Part shown: piece by piece, positions 53,571 through 62,627 of the stretch
How positions within the stretch are numbered: position 1 is the stretch's first letter
How the letters are laid out: each line of letters opens with the position of its first letter
Assembly (NCBI RefSeq): GCF_024722015.1
Contig: NZ_JANQBD010000001.1
Span: 1 to 64,000, forward strand
Length of the DNA stretch: 64,000 bases
From: Paenibacillus radicis (ex Xue et al. 2023)
GTDB lineage: Bacteria > Bacillota > Bacilli > Paenibacillales > NBRC-103111
Reading direction: 5' to 3'
Notes under the pieces: model-generated
What the model was told of the DNA's origin: nothing
What the model saw: only the letters and a program-made list of their open reading frames with translations
The model's database searches: none
Position numbers and translations under genes: made by a program

Positions 53571-54965
53571 TTACGATTTGGCCAAGGCATCGGCAGAATT
53601 CATTGGAACTTTCGTTAGTTGTTCTTCCTTCCAACGATCATGGGCACTGTCAGCTGCAAGCTGACGCGCTGTTTGCTCCTCATGCTCCCGCTGCGCCAAT
53701 TGCTCCTCAAGCGCAAATATTTTGGTGAAATACTCCAAAGCCTCATCACCGTGTTTTTCGGCTGCCATTTCTTTGATGCGGTTAACGGGATCACGAAGCA
53801 TTTGGTTAACTATGCTTTTCGTTAATTTACGAATGACTTTCAGCTCTCGCTCTTCCAGATCGGGAAGCTTCTTCATCAAGCTGTCCATCGTTTCCTCATG
53901 GATCAAACCGGCTCTTGCTTGCAGTGCTTGAATGACCGGGCTAACACCGAGTGTCTTGGTCCATTGTTCAAATGCCTGCTTCTCCTCGGTGATCATTTCC
54001 TCGATGATAACGGCTGCTTTGCGTCGTTCTTGCAAATGGTTATTCACTATCGATTGCAAATTATCAATATCATATAAAAATACGTTCGGCAGCTCTCCGA
54101 TAGCTGGATCTAGATCCCGCGGAACGGCAATATCTATCATAAAAAGAGGTCTTGAACGGCGCTTTTGCAATACGCCTGCAACTTGCTCACGGGATAACAC
54201 CAAGTCGGCTGATCCGGTCGAGCTAATAACGATGTCCACTTCCTCCAAATATTGAAGCAACTTGTCCATGGAACAGGCCACGCCTCTAAACTTATCCGCA
54301 AGCTCTTGGGCTCTGCTTAAAGTCCGGTTTACAACAATAACCTTATCCGCACCGTTAGCATACAAATGCTTGACGGTTAATTCACTCATTTTACCTGCAC
54401 CTACAATCATAACCTTCTTATGATCATAACTGCCAAAAATCCGTTTCCCTAGTTCTACGGCCGCATAGCTGACCGATACCGGATTATCGCCGATACCTGT
54501 CTCTGTATGTGCACGTTTTGCCATCGTTACAGCCTGCTTGAACAATGTGTTAAACATTATTCCGGTCGTCTTCTCCTGCTGTGCAAGCTGGAGAGCATCT
54601 TTGACCTGACCTAATATTTGCGTTTCCCCAATAACCATCGAATCAAGCCCGCTCGCTACATGAAACAAGTGATCAATTGCTTTCTCATTTTCATATATGT
54701 ACAAATGCTTATTGAATTGATCCCGTGGAATACCAAACCATTTCTCAATAAATCCACGCAAATAATGATCGCAAATATGCTCACGATCGGAAACAACATA
54801 CAATTCTGTCCGATTACAGGTGCCGACGATGACACACTCCATAACGCATTTCGTTTCTTTAAGCTCCTTCAACGCTTGCGCAAGATCTCCATCGGAAAAA
54901 GTAAATTTCTCGCGGACTGCTACCGGCGCTGTTCGGTAATTTAAGCCTGCTACAACGATTTGCAT
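53571..54965 (-). CDS. hemA: Glutamyl-tRNA reductase
   Basis: Reduces glutamyl-tRNA to glutamate-1-semialdehyde, the entry step to haem. The protein has 464 residues. The catalytic cysteine is C50 in VGTCNRTELY, the NADPH-domain motif is VMIVGAGKMSELTVKHL near 190, and a C-terminal dimerisation domain begins near 310. A charged tail (about 405-464, EEQLAQREHEEQTARQ) extends beyond the B. subtilis length. ATG 54965 has AGGTG 6 nt upstream; a GTG three codons earlier is possible. A TATACT -10 lies about 45 nt upstream. Confidence 0.96.
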   Translation of the reverse strand: MQIVVAGLNYRTAPVAVREKFTFSDGDLAQALKELKETKCVMECVIVGTCNRTELYVVSDREHICDHYLRGFIEKWFGIPRDQFNKHLYIYENEKAIDHLFHVASGLDSMVIGETQILGQVKDALQLAQQEKTTGIMFNTLFKQAVTMAKRAHTETGIGDNPVSVSYAAVELGKRIFGSYDHKKVMIVGAGKMSELTVKHLYANGADKVIVVNRTLSRAQELADKFRGVACSMDKLLQYLEEVDIVISSTGSADLVLSREQVAGVLQKRRSRPLFMIDIAVPRDLDPAIGELPNVFLYDIDNLQSIVNNHLQERRKAAVIIEEMITEEKQAFEQWTKTLGVSPVIQALQARAGLIHEETMDSLMKKLPDLEERELKVIRKLTKSIVNQMLRDPVNRIKEMAAEKHGDEALEYFTKIFALEEQLAQREHEEQTARQLAADSAHDRWKEEQLTKVPMNSADALAKS

Positions 54966-55130
54966 AGGTGTCACCTGCCCCTCCTCTTAAGTTTCTGAAA
55001 ACAGTATAGCATATATTGACGAACTGCTCCGACAAATTTTTTGAATAATATGTGAAAGCAGTTTTTTATCAATCACTCTATTTTCAGCTTTTTTCAACTT
55101 CTTTATACCGAATCTGGATTAGTAAGCAAT

Positions 55131-55661
55131 TTACTGCAGCAGCTTTTTCTTAATCAGCTCTGTCATTGCTTTATCCGTTTTGATTAATCGTTCATTTTGT
55201 GAGGAAACTATCTTGTGATCTGTTGACATTAGTTTTCCGTAAGCATCATACAAGTCCGCATATTGCTTACGAACCTGCTCCAGAGTCTGTGATTCATCCG
55301 CCTTCAAAGGCCGCTGACCGCCAATCTGAAGACGCACCACATATTGCATTAACTGTGTAAGGCCCTTGAGCGGTACCAATTCATCTTCCCCGAATGCCAG
55401 AACAAGATGTTCATGAGTAAAATTAGCTGTATAAATAGCTTGACGAAGCATATCCAAGCCTTCTGTACCTTGAGACTGATTAGCATCATGCAAAAAGCTT
55501 CCAAGCAGCTCCATCTGGAATAAGGAAACTTGATATAGCAGCTTCCCCGCATTCTGCTTCTCAGTATGGCTGCCCATAATTAAGCTATTGATTTGATACA
55601 ATGACCAACAGCCTGCCAACAATAAAAACACATAGAAGAGCAGCTTTCTTCTGCGTCTCAC
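55131..55661 (-). CDS. Unknown membrane-anchored helical protein
   Basis: A protein of 176 residues that I do not recognise. RRRRKLLFYVFLLLAGCWSLY gives a basic start and one membrane helix with a cysteine; the spacing LLAGC resembles a lipobox, so a lipoprotein is possible. The rest is helical, with Gln/Leu-rich segments and a C-terminal LIKTDKAMTELIKKKLLQ. GTG 55661 is preceded by a G6A run at about 7 nt. It lies between hemA and speD on the same strand. It is probably lineage-specific. Confidence 0.6.
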   Translation of the reverse strand: MRRRRKLLFYVFLLLAGCWSLYQINSLIMGSHTEKQNAGKLLYQVSLFQMELLGSFLHDANQSQGTEGLDMLRQAIYTANFTHEHLVLAFGEDELVPLKGLTQLMQYVVRLQIGGQRPLKADESQTLEQVRKQYADLYDAYGKLMSTDHKIVSSQNERLIKTDKAMTELIKKKLLQ

Positions 55662-55732
55662 CTGACATCCCCCCATTGAACACATTAAATAATCCAAGCC
55701 TACTTGATTATTGTATGGGGGGATATTATAAC

Positions 55733-55759
55733 AAATAACCACGGATAAGCTCCGTGGTT
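55733..55759 (-). terminator. Terminator of speD
   Basis: AACCACGGA/TCCGTGGTT, a perfect 9-bp stem with 5-nt loop, is followed by ATTTGTTAT on the minus strand. Confidence 0.75.
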
Positions 55760-55790
55760 ACCATTACTCATGAACGAGTTAATATTATAT

Positions 55791-56192
55791 TTATTTAGTC
55801 AATTGTGCCTGCTTCATAACCGGTGTTTCCACTACGAGCTCGCCCATACCACGTATCAGCTTCTTCGCATGCGTCGTTTCCGGTTTCAACACGGAGACCA
55901 TGTAATCGATAGCCAACTGAGGATCAACTGTTTCGCCGCAAGTATAACAATCTAGTGCAGCAAAACCTTTCTCAGGATAAGTATGAATGGATAGATGACT
56001 TTCCGATAATAATACTAACACTGTTGCACCTTGTGGTTCAAATTGTTTGGATTGAACCGACATTACGGTCGCCCCACATGCCTCAGCAGCCTCCACCATT
56101 TGCGCTTGTAACCATTCTGCATTGTTGAGAAGATCAAAGTCGACCCCCCAAGTATCTACAGCAACGTGTCTTCCGAAAGTTGAATATTCCAT
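55791..56192 (-). CDS. speD: S-adenosylmethionine decarboxylase proenzyme (SpeH type)
   Basis: Makes decarboxylated AdoMet for spermidine synthesis. The 133-residue proenzyme is the short class 1B form. It self-cleaves in LLSESHLSIHTYPE between E64 and S65, giving the pyruvoyl group at S65. The catalytic cysteine is in CYTCGE near 83-85. The start ATG has GGGGGAACC upstream. The 346-nt leader region is long and contains a folded element (56256-56307). No spermidine synthase gene is near. Confidence 0.95.
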   Translation of the reverse strand: MEYSTFGRHVAVDTWGVDFDLLNNAEWLQAQMVEAAEACGATVMSVQSKQFEPQGATVLVLLSESHLSIHTYPEKGFAALDCYTCGETVDPQLAIDYMVSVLKPETTHAKKLIRGMGELVVETPVMKQAQLTK

Positions 56193-56255
56193 CCTTCGGT
56201 TCCCCCTTCCTAGGAATAAAATGTTTGAAAAATTTCATCCGCTAGGACCTACGTC

Positions 56256-56307
56256 ATTCACTTCCCGAGGGAGTTATCTCTCGCAACATTCAATGTCCTG
56301 AGTGAAT
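56256..56307 (-). promoter_or_regulatory. Candidate structured leader of speD
   Basis: On the minus strand ATTCACT (56307-56301) pairs with AGTGAAT (56262-56256). Within lie ACATT/AATGT and a perfect 7-bp hairpin CGAGAGA-TAAC-TCCCTCG (56283-56266). Together they draw a three-way junction, 64 nt before the speD ATG. A further pair TCCTAG/CTAGGA brackets the stretch just before the ribosome binding site. I know no Rfam family of this form upstream of speD. The fold is by eye only. Confidence 0.4.
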
Positions 56308-56538
56308 CCTGGTTCCTATTTTGTTTTCAACGAGAATAAAAATAACATCTATTCACCAAAAATGCAACACTTTTTTTAAGAATCTCTCTTTTTACCATTA
56401 CACCTTATCTAAACCACTGTCTAGCATATGTAAACAACGCCCCACAAGTGTATAGAAATTTGGTGGATAGCATAAAGAAATACTCCTCCGCTGCTTGGAA
56501 ACAACGAGAGGAGCTTGTATTTGAAATAAGATATATAA
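56308..56538. other. Intergenic, speD promoter region
   Basis: AT-rich, with no frame of note. It should contain the speD promoter and the end of the 56539 gene's transcript. I see no clear terminator or -35/-10 pair. Confidence 0.35.
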
Positions 56539-57126
56539 TTAAGCTTCGAGTACAAACAATTCATGTGCCAGCTTCTGCAAGCGGGCATCGATTTGTTCGC
56601 GTACGGCAAGTTCTTGAATGTCATTTCTTAAATCAAGTAAATGGTTGATTTGGAGTCTTATTCGTCCAATCTCTTGTTCAACTTCATTTCTAAGGAATAG
56701 CTTGTTAAGCTGGCCGATGGTGTCCTTGTATTCATAGATGACTTTATCGGTGCCTTCCTTGTATTCCACAATTTTAACTACCGTTCCGTGTTCATATTCG
56801 TAGATCATGGTGTATGTTTCATAAAGTCGATGCACAGTTGCGCTTCCTTTGAAGGAGGAAACAGCTTTTCTCATTAAATTGACTAAATTTTTGTTTGTAA
56901 TCCTGCATGAGCCTTGGCAAACATAAACGCCTAACTTTCTTTCGAACGAGAGGACAATCTCTTGACCTGCATCGTCCAGCAGTACCACCTCTTGGTTTCC
57001 GTTTTCAAGCACTCTTACTTGCAGAGAAGCTTGATGGTCAACAAACATTTGAATAAACAGGGCCATTTCGGCTTCCGTCAGTTGTAGGCAGGTTTTGACG
57101 TATTCGGTCGCTAACCTCATTGCCAT
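56539..57126 (-). CDS. Conserved Paenibacillus-type protein of unknown function
   Basis: A protein of 195 residues. The N-terminal helical part (LATEYVKTCLQLTEAEMALFI, in two pieces) leads to a beta-rich middle with VLENGNQEVVLLDD and a repeated pattern YEYEHGTVVKIVEYKEG. A helical C-terminus ends LAHELFVLEA. No signal peptide or membrane helix is present. I recall similar proteins in Paenibacillus next to engB, often with unreliable names; no function is known to me. ATG 57126 has GAGGG 8 nt upstream. It has a 330-nt gap upstream. Confidence 0.6.
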   Translation of the reverse strand: MAMRLATEYVKTCLQLTEAEMALFIQMFVDHQASLQVRVLENGNQEVVLLDDAGQEIVLSFERKLGVYVCQGSCRITNKNLVNLMRKAVSSFKGSATVHRLYETYTMIYEYEHGTVVKIVEYKEGTDKVIYEYKDTIGQLNKLFLRNEVEQEIGRIRLQINHLLDLRNDIQELAVREQIDARLQKLAHELFVLEA

Positions 57127-57414
57127 AAAAATCCCTCGATTCTTTATTTGCGAACCTTGAAGCCTAACTCTTATTCTACTGTGCTATATACATTATACTA
57201 CATAAATATTTAATATTCCTGCCAGCTTTTCATTGAATTCCGTTGAATTCCAGAAAAAAACGCTTTTTCCTTGAAGGATTTCAAGATTATATTTAAATTC
57301 CTCGCTTTCCCTTATCAAGTTCTGCGAATCCCTACCATAATCGCAAGATTAGTTTACTTTTTTTATTATTACATCATGAATTAGAATGCGTATGTTTATT
57401 CTAATTAATGTATG
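57127..57414. other. AT-rich intergenic region
   Basis: I see no gene. A TTAGAAT...ATTCTAA inverted pair lies at about 57381-57404. The region should contain the promoter of the 56539 gene. Confidence 0.35.
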
Positions 57415-57447
57415 AAAAAGCTGCATGGCTCAGGTGGCCATACAGCT
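57415..57447 (-). terminator. Terminator of lonA-engB
   Basis: AGCTGTATGGC/GCCATGCAGCT with a 7-nt loop and one G-T pair is followed by TTTTTC on the minus strand, 10 nt past the engB stop. Confidence 0.85.
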
Positions 57448-57456
57448 GTATAAGGC

Positions 57457-58092
57457 TTACTCGATTATGTCTGTTGGTGAAACAGGTTCTAATTCTTCCT
57501 CAATTCCCCAGCCTATTTCCTGCTCAATGACTTGCCACAGCTCGTCCTTTCCCACACCAAGCTCGGACGAAAACAATACAAGTCTCTCATGCTTTTCCAT
57601 GCGCAGCGTCTCTCTAACAATTTTTACATGCTTTTGCCAATGGCCTTTTGTGATTTTATCGGCTTTCGTAGTAACCACACACATAGGTACACCGTTATGC
57701 TTGAGCCAATCATACATACTCTGATCATCTTTGGAGGGAGGGTGCCGCAAATCAATTATTAACAATACTAACTTTAGATACTCGTGATGCATTAAATATT
57801 GCTCAATAAACTTTCCCCAGATTTCACGTTTGGATTTGGAAACCTGAGCATATCCGTAACCTGGTAAATCCACGAAAAATAAGTCCGAATTTATTTTATA
57901 ATAATTGAGCTGCTGGGTTTTACCCGGCTTGGAACTGGTTCTGGCAAGATTTTTACGCTGGATCATCCGATTGATCAGTGATGACTTACCGACATTCGAA
58001 CGCCCTGCCAGAGCAATTTCCGGCAAGGCATCGGGAGGGTACTGGCTCGGACCAACCGCGCTGATAACAAACTCAGCTTGATTAACCTTCAT
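57457..58092 (-). CDS. engB: Ribosome-assembly GTPase EngB/YsxC
   Basis: A TrmE-Era-EngA-type GTPase of 211 residues needed for 50S assembly. G1 is [14 protein letters not shown] near 30, G3 [10 protein letters not shown] near 74, G4 TKADK near 140 and G5 FSSELG. ATG 58092 has AAGGT 5 nt upstream; a GTG four codons earlier is weaker. It follows lonA by 40 nt, as in B. subtilis. Confidence 0.95.
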   Translation of the reverse strand: MKVNQAEFVISAVGPSQYPPDALPEIALAGRSNVGKSSLINRMIQRKNLARTSSKPGKTQQLNYYKINSDLFFVDLPGYGYAQVSKSKREIWGKFIEQYLMHHEYLKLVLLIIDLRHPPSKDDQSMYDWLKHNGVPMCVVTTKADKITKGHWQKHVKIVRETLRMEKHERLVLFSSELGVGKDELWQVIEQEIGWGIEEELEPVSPTDIIE

Positions 58093-58132
58093 TGTGACCT
58101 TCACTCTTTCTTTGGTTGAAACTTTATTCTAA

Positions 58133-60466
58133 TTATACTTGAACCTGCTTAACTAATGCATGCTCAAGAACTTCGTCCATATGGGAAACCGGGATAAAGG
58201 TAAGCTCACGACGAACGCTCTCCGGAACTTCTTCTATATCCTTAACATTGTCAAAAGGGATAATGACCCTGCGAATGCCTGCACGATGCGCGGCTAAGCT
58301 CTTCTCTTTCAAACCGCCAATCGGCAGCACACGGCCACGTAAGGTAATCTCACCTGTCATCGCAACCTCACGAGAAACCGGAATATTCGTCAATGCCGAA
58401 ATTAGCGCGGTTCCCATTGTTATGCCGGCTGAAGGTCCATCCTTGGGTATGGCACCTTCGGGTATATGGATGTGAATGTCCACCTTCTCATGGAAATCAG
58501 GAGGAATCCGAAGCTGCTCTACGCGAGAACGCGTGTAACTGAATGCGGCCTGTGCAGACTCCTTCATTACATCCCCCAGCTTGCCCGTAAGCGTAAGCTT
58601 GCCGTTGCCGGGCATTACCGTAACCTCAATGACAAGCGTGTCACCACCAACTTCAGTCCATGCAAGTCCGGTAACCGCTCCGATCTGATCGTATTCCTCA
58701 GCCATTCCATAACGGTACTTGGAGGGTCCAAGGAATTCCTTTACATTATCCACTCGAACCTGAACGGAACTGACTTGACCAGAAACCAGCTGTTTTGCAG
58801 CTTTTCGGCATATAGCAGAAACCTGCTGCTCCAGATTTCTTACGCCTGATTCCCGTGTATATTCTCTAACAATTCGCATTAAAGCCTGTTCTTCTATGTT
58901 CAATTGCCCATCCTGTAGGCCGTGATCCTTTTGCTGTTTCGGAAGCAAATAGTTGTTGGCAATATGCAGCTTCTCGATCTCTGTATACCCTGGAATGTAC
59001 AACACTTCCATTCGATCGAGCAATGGCCTAGGTATATTATGCACTGCATTCGCCGTGGTAACAAACATTACATTCGACAAGTCAAATGGCACTTCAATAT
59101 AATGATCGCTGAATGTACTATTTTGCTCCGGATCCAACACTTCGAGCAGCGCGGCTGAAGGATCTCCACGGAAATCCATCGCCATCTTGTCTATCTCATC
59201 CAATAAAAAAACCGGATTGGAGGTTCCTGCACTCTTCATTCCTTGGATGATCCGACCCGGCATGGCTCCCACATAGGTGCGTCTATGTCCGCGAATTTCC
59301 GCTTCATCCCGGACGCCTCCTAATGAAATTCGGACAAACTGGCGACCGAGCGACCGAGCAATTGAACGCGCAATCGAAGTTTTACCTACTCCTGGAGGGC
59401 CAACGAGACATAGAATAGGGCCTTTTAGCTTCTTAACCAGCTTCTGTACGGCCAAGTACTCCAAAACTCGTTCTTTCGGTTTTTCCAGCCCGTAGTGATC
59501 CTCATTCAAAATTTCTTCCGCTCTATTAATATCCAAGTCATCCTCGGTAAAGGTACTCCAAGGGACACCTAATAACCAATCGATATAATTGCGAATTACG
59601 CTTCCCTCAGCTGAGGTTGCCGGCATCTTTTCAAGCCGATCGATTTCCTTTTCAATCTTTTCTTTAACTTTGTCCGGCACTTCCGTACTGGAAAGCTGGG
59701 ATCTGAGCTCCTCTACCTCACCTGCACGGCCTTCTTTGTCGCCCAGCTCTTTTTGAATAGCCTTCATCTGCTCGCGGAGATAGTATTCTTTCTGTGTTTT
59801 CTCCATTTGCTTCTTGACGCGTTGGCTGATCTTACGCTCCAGCTCCAAAACTTCACGTTCGTTATTCAAAATGCTGAGCAGCTTCTCCAACCGCAGCTTT
59901 ACATCTATAGTTTCCAGTATTTCCTGTTTATCCTTGATCTTCAAAGATAAGTGGCTGCAGATAACATCTGCCAATCTTCCCGGTTCATCAATGTCAGAAA
60001 CTGCCGCTAACGTTTCGGGCGTTACCTTCTTCGACAGATTAATATAGTGCTCAAACTGATTTAGAACCGTTCTCATTAATGCATCAATCTCTGGGTCAGA
60101 GGTTTCCTGCTCGGGCAGTTCTTTAATCTGCACTTCATAATACTCATCGTTATTTAAAAATTCGGTAATTTCCGCACGGACGACACCCTCAACCAGTACT
60201 CGAATTGTGCCGTTCGGCAATTTAAGCATTTGCCTAACCTTTGCAATGGTACCTATTCGATATATATCTTCTGTTGAAGGCTCTTCAATATTCACTTCCG
60301 ACTGTGAGCATAGAAGTATCATACTGTCGTCCACCATGGATTTCTCCAGCGCCTTCACCGACTTCTCTCTGCCAACGTCCAGATGCAGCACCATACTCGG
60401 ATAAACGAGCAACCCGCGCAATGGAAGCAAAGGCACACGCCGCACCTTCATTTTGTTCGATCCCAT
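58133..60466 (-). CDS. lonA: ATP-dependent protease Lon (LonA)
   Basis: Degrades misfolded and regulatory proteins. The protein has 777 residues: N-terminal substrate domain (about 8-200), coiled coil, AAA+ module with Walker [10 protein letters not shown] near 355, and the C-terminal serine-lysine protease domain with the catalytic serine in PKDGPSAGI near 680 and the lysine in [23 protein letters not shown] lies about 9 nt before the ATG. Two tandem copies of the leader hairpin motif (60486-60560) stand just before that site. Confidence 0.97.
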   Translation of the reverse strand: MGSNKMKVRRVPLLPLRGLLVYPSMVLHLDVGREKSVKALEKSMVDDSMILLCSQSEVNIEEPSTEDIYRIGTIAKVRQMLKLPNGTIRVLVEGVVRAEITEFLNNDEYYEVQIKELPEQETSDPEIDALMRTVLNQFEHYINLSKKVTPETLAAVSDIDEPGRLADVICSHLSLKIKDKQEILETIDVKLRLEKLLSILNNEREVLELERKISQRVKKQMEKTQKEYYLREQMKAIQKELGDKEGRAGEVEELRSQLSSTEVPDKVKEKIEKEIDRLEKMPATSAEGSVIRNYIDWLLGVPWSTFTEDDLDINRAEEILNEDHYGLEKPKERVLEYLAVQKLVKKLKGPILCLVGPPGVGKTSIARSIARSLGRQFVRISLGGVRDEAEIRGHRRTYVGAMPGRIIQGMKSAGTSNPVFLLDEIDKMAMDFRGDPSAALLEVLDPEQNSTFSDHYIEVPFDLSNVMFVTTANAVHNIPRPLLDRMEVLYIPGYTEIEKLHIANNYLLPKQQKDHGLQDGQLNIEEQALMRIVREYTRESGVRNLEQQVSAICRKAAKQLVSGQVSSVQVRVDNVKEFLGPSKYRYGMAEEYDQIGAVTGLAWTEVGGDTLVIEVTVMPGNGKLTLTGKLGDVMKESAQAAFSYTRSRVEQLRIPPDFHEKVDIHIHIPEGAIPKDGPSAGITMGTALISALTNIPVSREVAMTGEITLRGRVLPIGGLKEKSLAAHRAGIRRVIIPFDNVKDIEEVPESVRRELTFIPVSHMDEVLEHALVKQVQV

Positions 60467-60485
60467 CTTGGAGCACCCCCTCTAG

Positions 60486-60560
60486 AACTTTGCTTTAACA
60501 AAGTTTACTTCGTAAGCATTTGCCGTAACTTTGCTTTAGCAAAGTTTTACTTCGTAAGCA
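60486..60560 (-). repeat. Leader hairpin motif, two tandem copies before lonA
   Basis: On the minus strand TGCTTACGAAGTAA(A) is followed by AACTTTGC-TAAA-GCAAAGTT (60560-60527). After eight nucleotides the pattern repeats with AACTTTGT-TAAA-GCAAAGTT (60518-60486). The second hairpin ends about 6 nt before the lonA ribosome binding site. Both run in the direction of lonA. Confidence 0.8.
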
Positions 60561-60693
60561 CAAGTTGGGTTATACGAAAAAATAACCCGTTTGCTATAAT
60601 TTACATTTTATCAAAATTAATTTCAAAACACCAATCGGCTCCTATCGTATAGAGACATCACCCATACAATGAGCCGAATAATTGGTTAGAGTC

Positions 60694-62397
60694 TCATTCA
60701 AGTCCATCAGCGTGCAGGACGGTTACAGAAGCTGTAGGAAGCAAATCAGGCTGTACGGTTGATGTAGTCGGAAGTACGGTTAGCTCAACTCCCAACGCAA
60801 TGGCAAGGACTTCTTCAACGGATTCAACCGGTATGACCTCAAGCCCGTTTAAGCCGCTAAATATTTCCTGCCAGTTCTCTTTGGGTATAATTACTTTGGT
60901 AGCTCCTGCTTGGAAAGCAGCCTCAACTTTTGCTACCACACCGCCTACAGGCTTCACCTTTCCATGAATACCAACTTCACCGGTCATGGCTATGTGATTA
61001 TCGACTGGTATTTGTTTAATGGCAGAGGCAATCGCAGTCGCCATAGACACTCCCGCAGAAGGACCATCGATTGGCGTTCCCCCTGGAAAATTAATATGCA
61101 AATCGTAATTATACGGATTTATTCCGAGACGTCGCAGCACTGTCAGCACATTTTCAACCGACCCTCTTGCCATGCTCTTGCGACGGATCGTTCTGGAGCC
61201 TCCGCCCATCTCTTCCTCATCGACAACTCCCGTAATAGTGAATTTGCCGGTGCCAGCTTGTAAAACAGGTATTGCAGTGACTTCAATCTCAAGCATCGTA
61301 CCCAAATTAGGACCATATACAGCCAATCCGTTTACAAAACCAACCTCAGGCTTCGTTCCGATTTTCCGTTCAGGCCTTGGAGGAATTTGCGAGCTGTTGA
61401 CAACCCATTCCACATCAGAAACCGTCATTTCTTTGCGTCCATCCGTCAAGGCCATACCCGCTGAAAGCTGAATAATATTTACAGCCTCGCGTCCATTAGT
61501 GGCATGCCTTTTAACAACCTCCACTGCCGCCGGATTATCCGGGAATCCGATTTTCACCAAAGCGTTGATAGCGATTTTGCCGATCTCATCAGGCAGCAGT
61601 GGACGGAAGAAGATTTCCATGCAACGGGAACGTATAGCTGGCGGCAACTCACTAGGATTACGTGTAGTAGCTCCAACGAGGCGGAAATCCGCGGGCAACC
61701 CATTTTGGAAAATATCATGAATGTAGCCTGGTATATTCGTATCCTCTGAATTGTAATACGCACTTTCCAGATACACCTTGCGATCCTCAAGTACCTTTAA
61801 TAATTTATTCATTTGATGAGGATGCAATTCACCAATCTCATCAATAAATAATATTCCGCCGTGCGCCTTGGTTACGGCACCTGCCTTCGGCTGTGGAATA
61901 CCTGCTACCCCCATTGCTCCCGCACCTTGATAAATAGGATCGTGAACAGATCCGATTAATGGATCGGCAATACCGCGCTCGTCAAAACGTGCTGTGGTAG
62001 CATCAACTTCGGTAAACTTAGCATCCTGACGGAAAGGTGACTCCGCATTCTTCTTAGCTTCCTCCAGCACCACTCGCGCTGCCGCGGTCTTACCGACACC
62101 TGGCGGACCATAAATGATAACATGCTGCGGGTTGGAGCCGCACAGGGATGCCTTTAAGGCCCTTAATCCTTCTCTTTGGCCAACGATGTCCATCATAGTA
62201 CTGGGTCTTGTCTTCTCAGCCAAAGGCTTATTTAAAGAAATGGAGCGCAGCTTCCTAAGCTTTTCAAGCTCCTTTTTCGATTCTTTATCAACCGCCGTTC
62301 GATTAGATTGCTGATTGCGCAGCAAATTCCAAAAATACAACCCGATTACAATGGCAAAAAACAATTGGATGATCATCAAAATCACACTGATATTCAT
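60694..62397 (-). CDS. lonB: Sporulation-associated Lon-like protease LonB
   Basis: A protein of 567 residues. One N-terminal membrane helix (about 5-24, LMIIQLFFAIVIGLYFW) replaces the LonA substrate domain. The AAA+ module has [11 protein letters not shown] near 97 and ILFIDEIGELHPHQ near 185. The protease domain has serine in IDGPSAGVSM near 450 and lysine in PVGGVVAKVEAA near 490. In B. subtilis, LonB is made in the forespore. AGGAGG lies 8 nt before the ATG. It is followed by lonA after 227 nt. Confidence 0.95.
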   Translation of the reverse strand: MNISVILMIIQLFFAIVIGLYFWNLLRNQQSNRTAVDKESKKELEKLRKLRSISLNKPLAEKTRPSTMMDIVGQREGLRALKASLCGSNPQHVIIYGPPGVGKTAAARVVLEEAKKNAESPFRQDAKFTEVDATTARFDERGIADPLIGSVHDPIYQGAGAMGVAGIPQPKAGAVTKAHGGILFIDEIGELHPHQMNKLLKVLEDRKVYLESAYYNSEDTNIPGYIHDIFQNGLPADFRLVGATTRNPSELPPAIRSRCMEIFFRPLLPDEIGKIAINALVKIGFPDNPAAVEVVKRHATNGREAVNIIQLSAGMALTDGRKEMTVSDVEWVVNSSQIPPRPERKIGTKPEVGFVNGLAVYGPNLGTMLEIEVTAIPVLQAGTGKFTITGVVDEEEMGGGSRTIRRKSMARGSVENVLTVLRRLGINPYNYDLHINFPGGTPIDGPSAGVSMATAIASAIKQIPVDNHIAMTGEVGIHGKVKPVGGVVAKVEAAFQAGATKVIIPKENWQEIFSGLNGLEVIPVESVEEVLAIALGVELTVLPTTSTVQPDLLPTASVTVLHADGLE

Positions 62398-62627
62398 AGG
62401 TAAAACCTCCTGGAAATTTTAGCGAATAATTACTGTACCTGTTCCGCACTGAACTTTTATTTAAAAGACAGCTCCACAAGCACAGTTTACAAGTTATATC
62501 TTCCTGGTAGTATTCCCCTCTTAAGGTAGCATTAATCCCTTACTGAGAAAGTTTTCAATCATGAATGAGATTAAGCCACTGGAGAACGATATAGTATAGA
62601 AAAATCATTGAACGGGGGAATTTGGTC

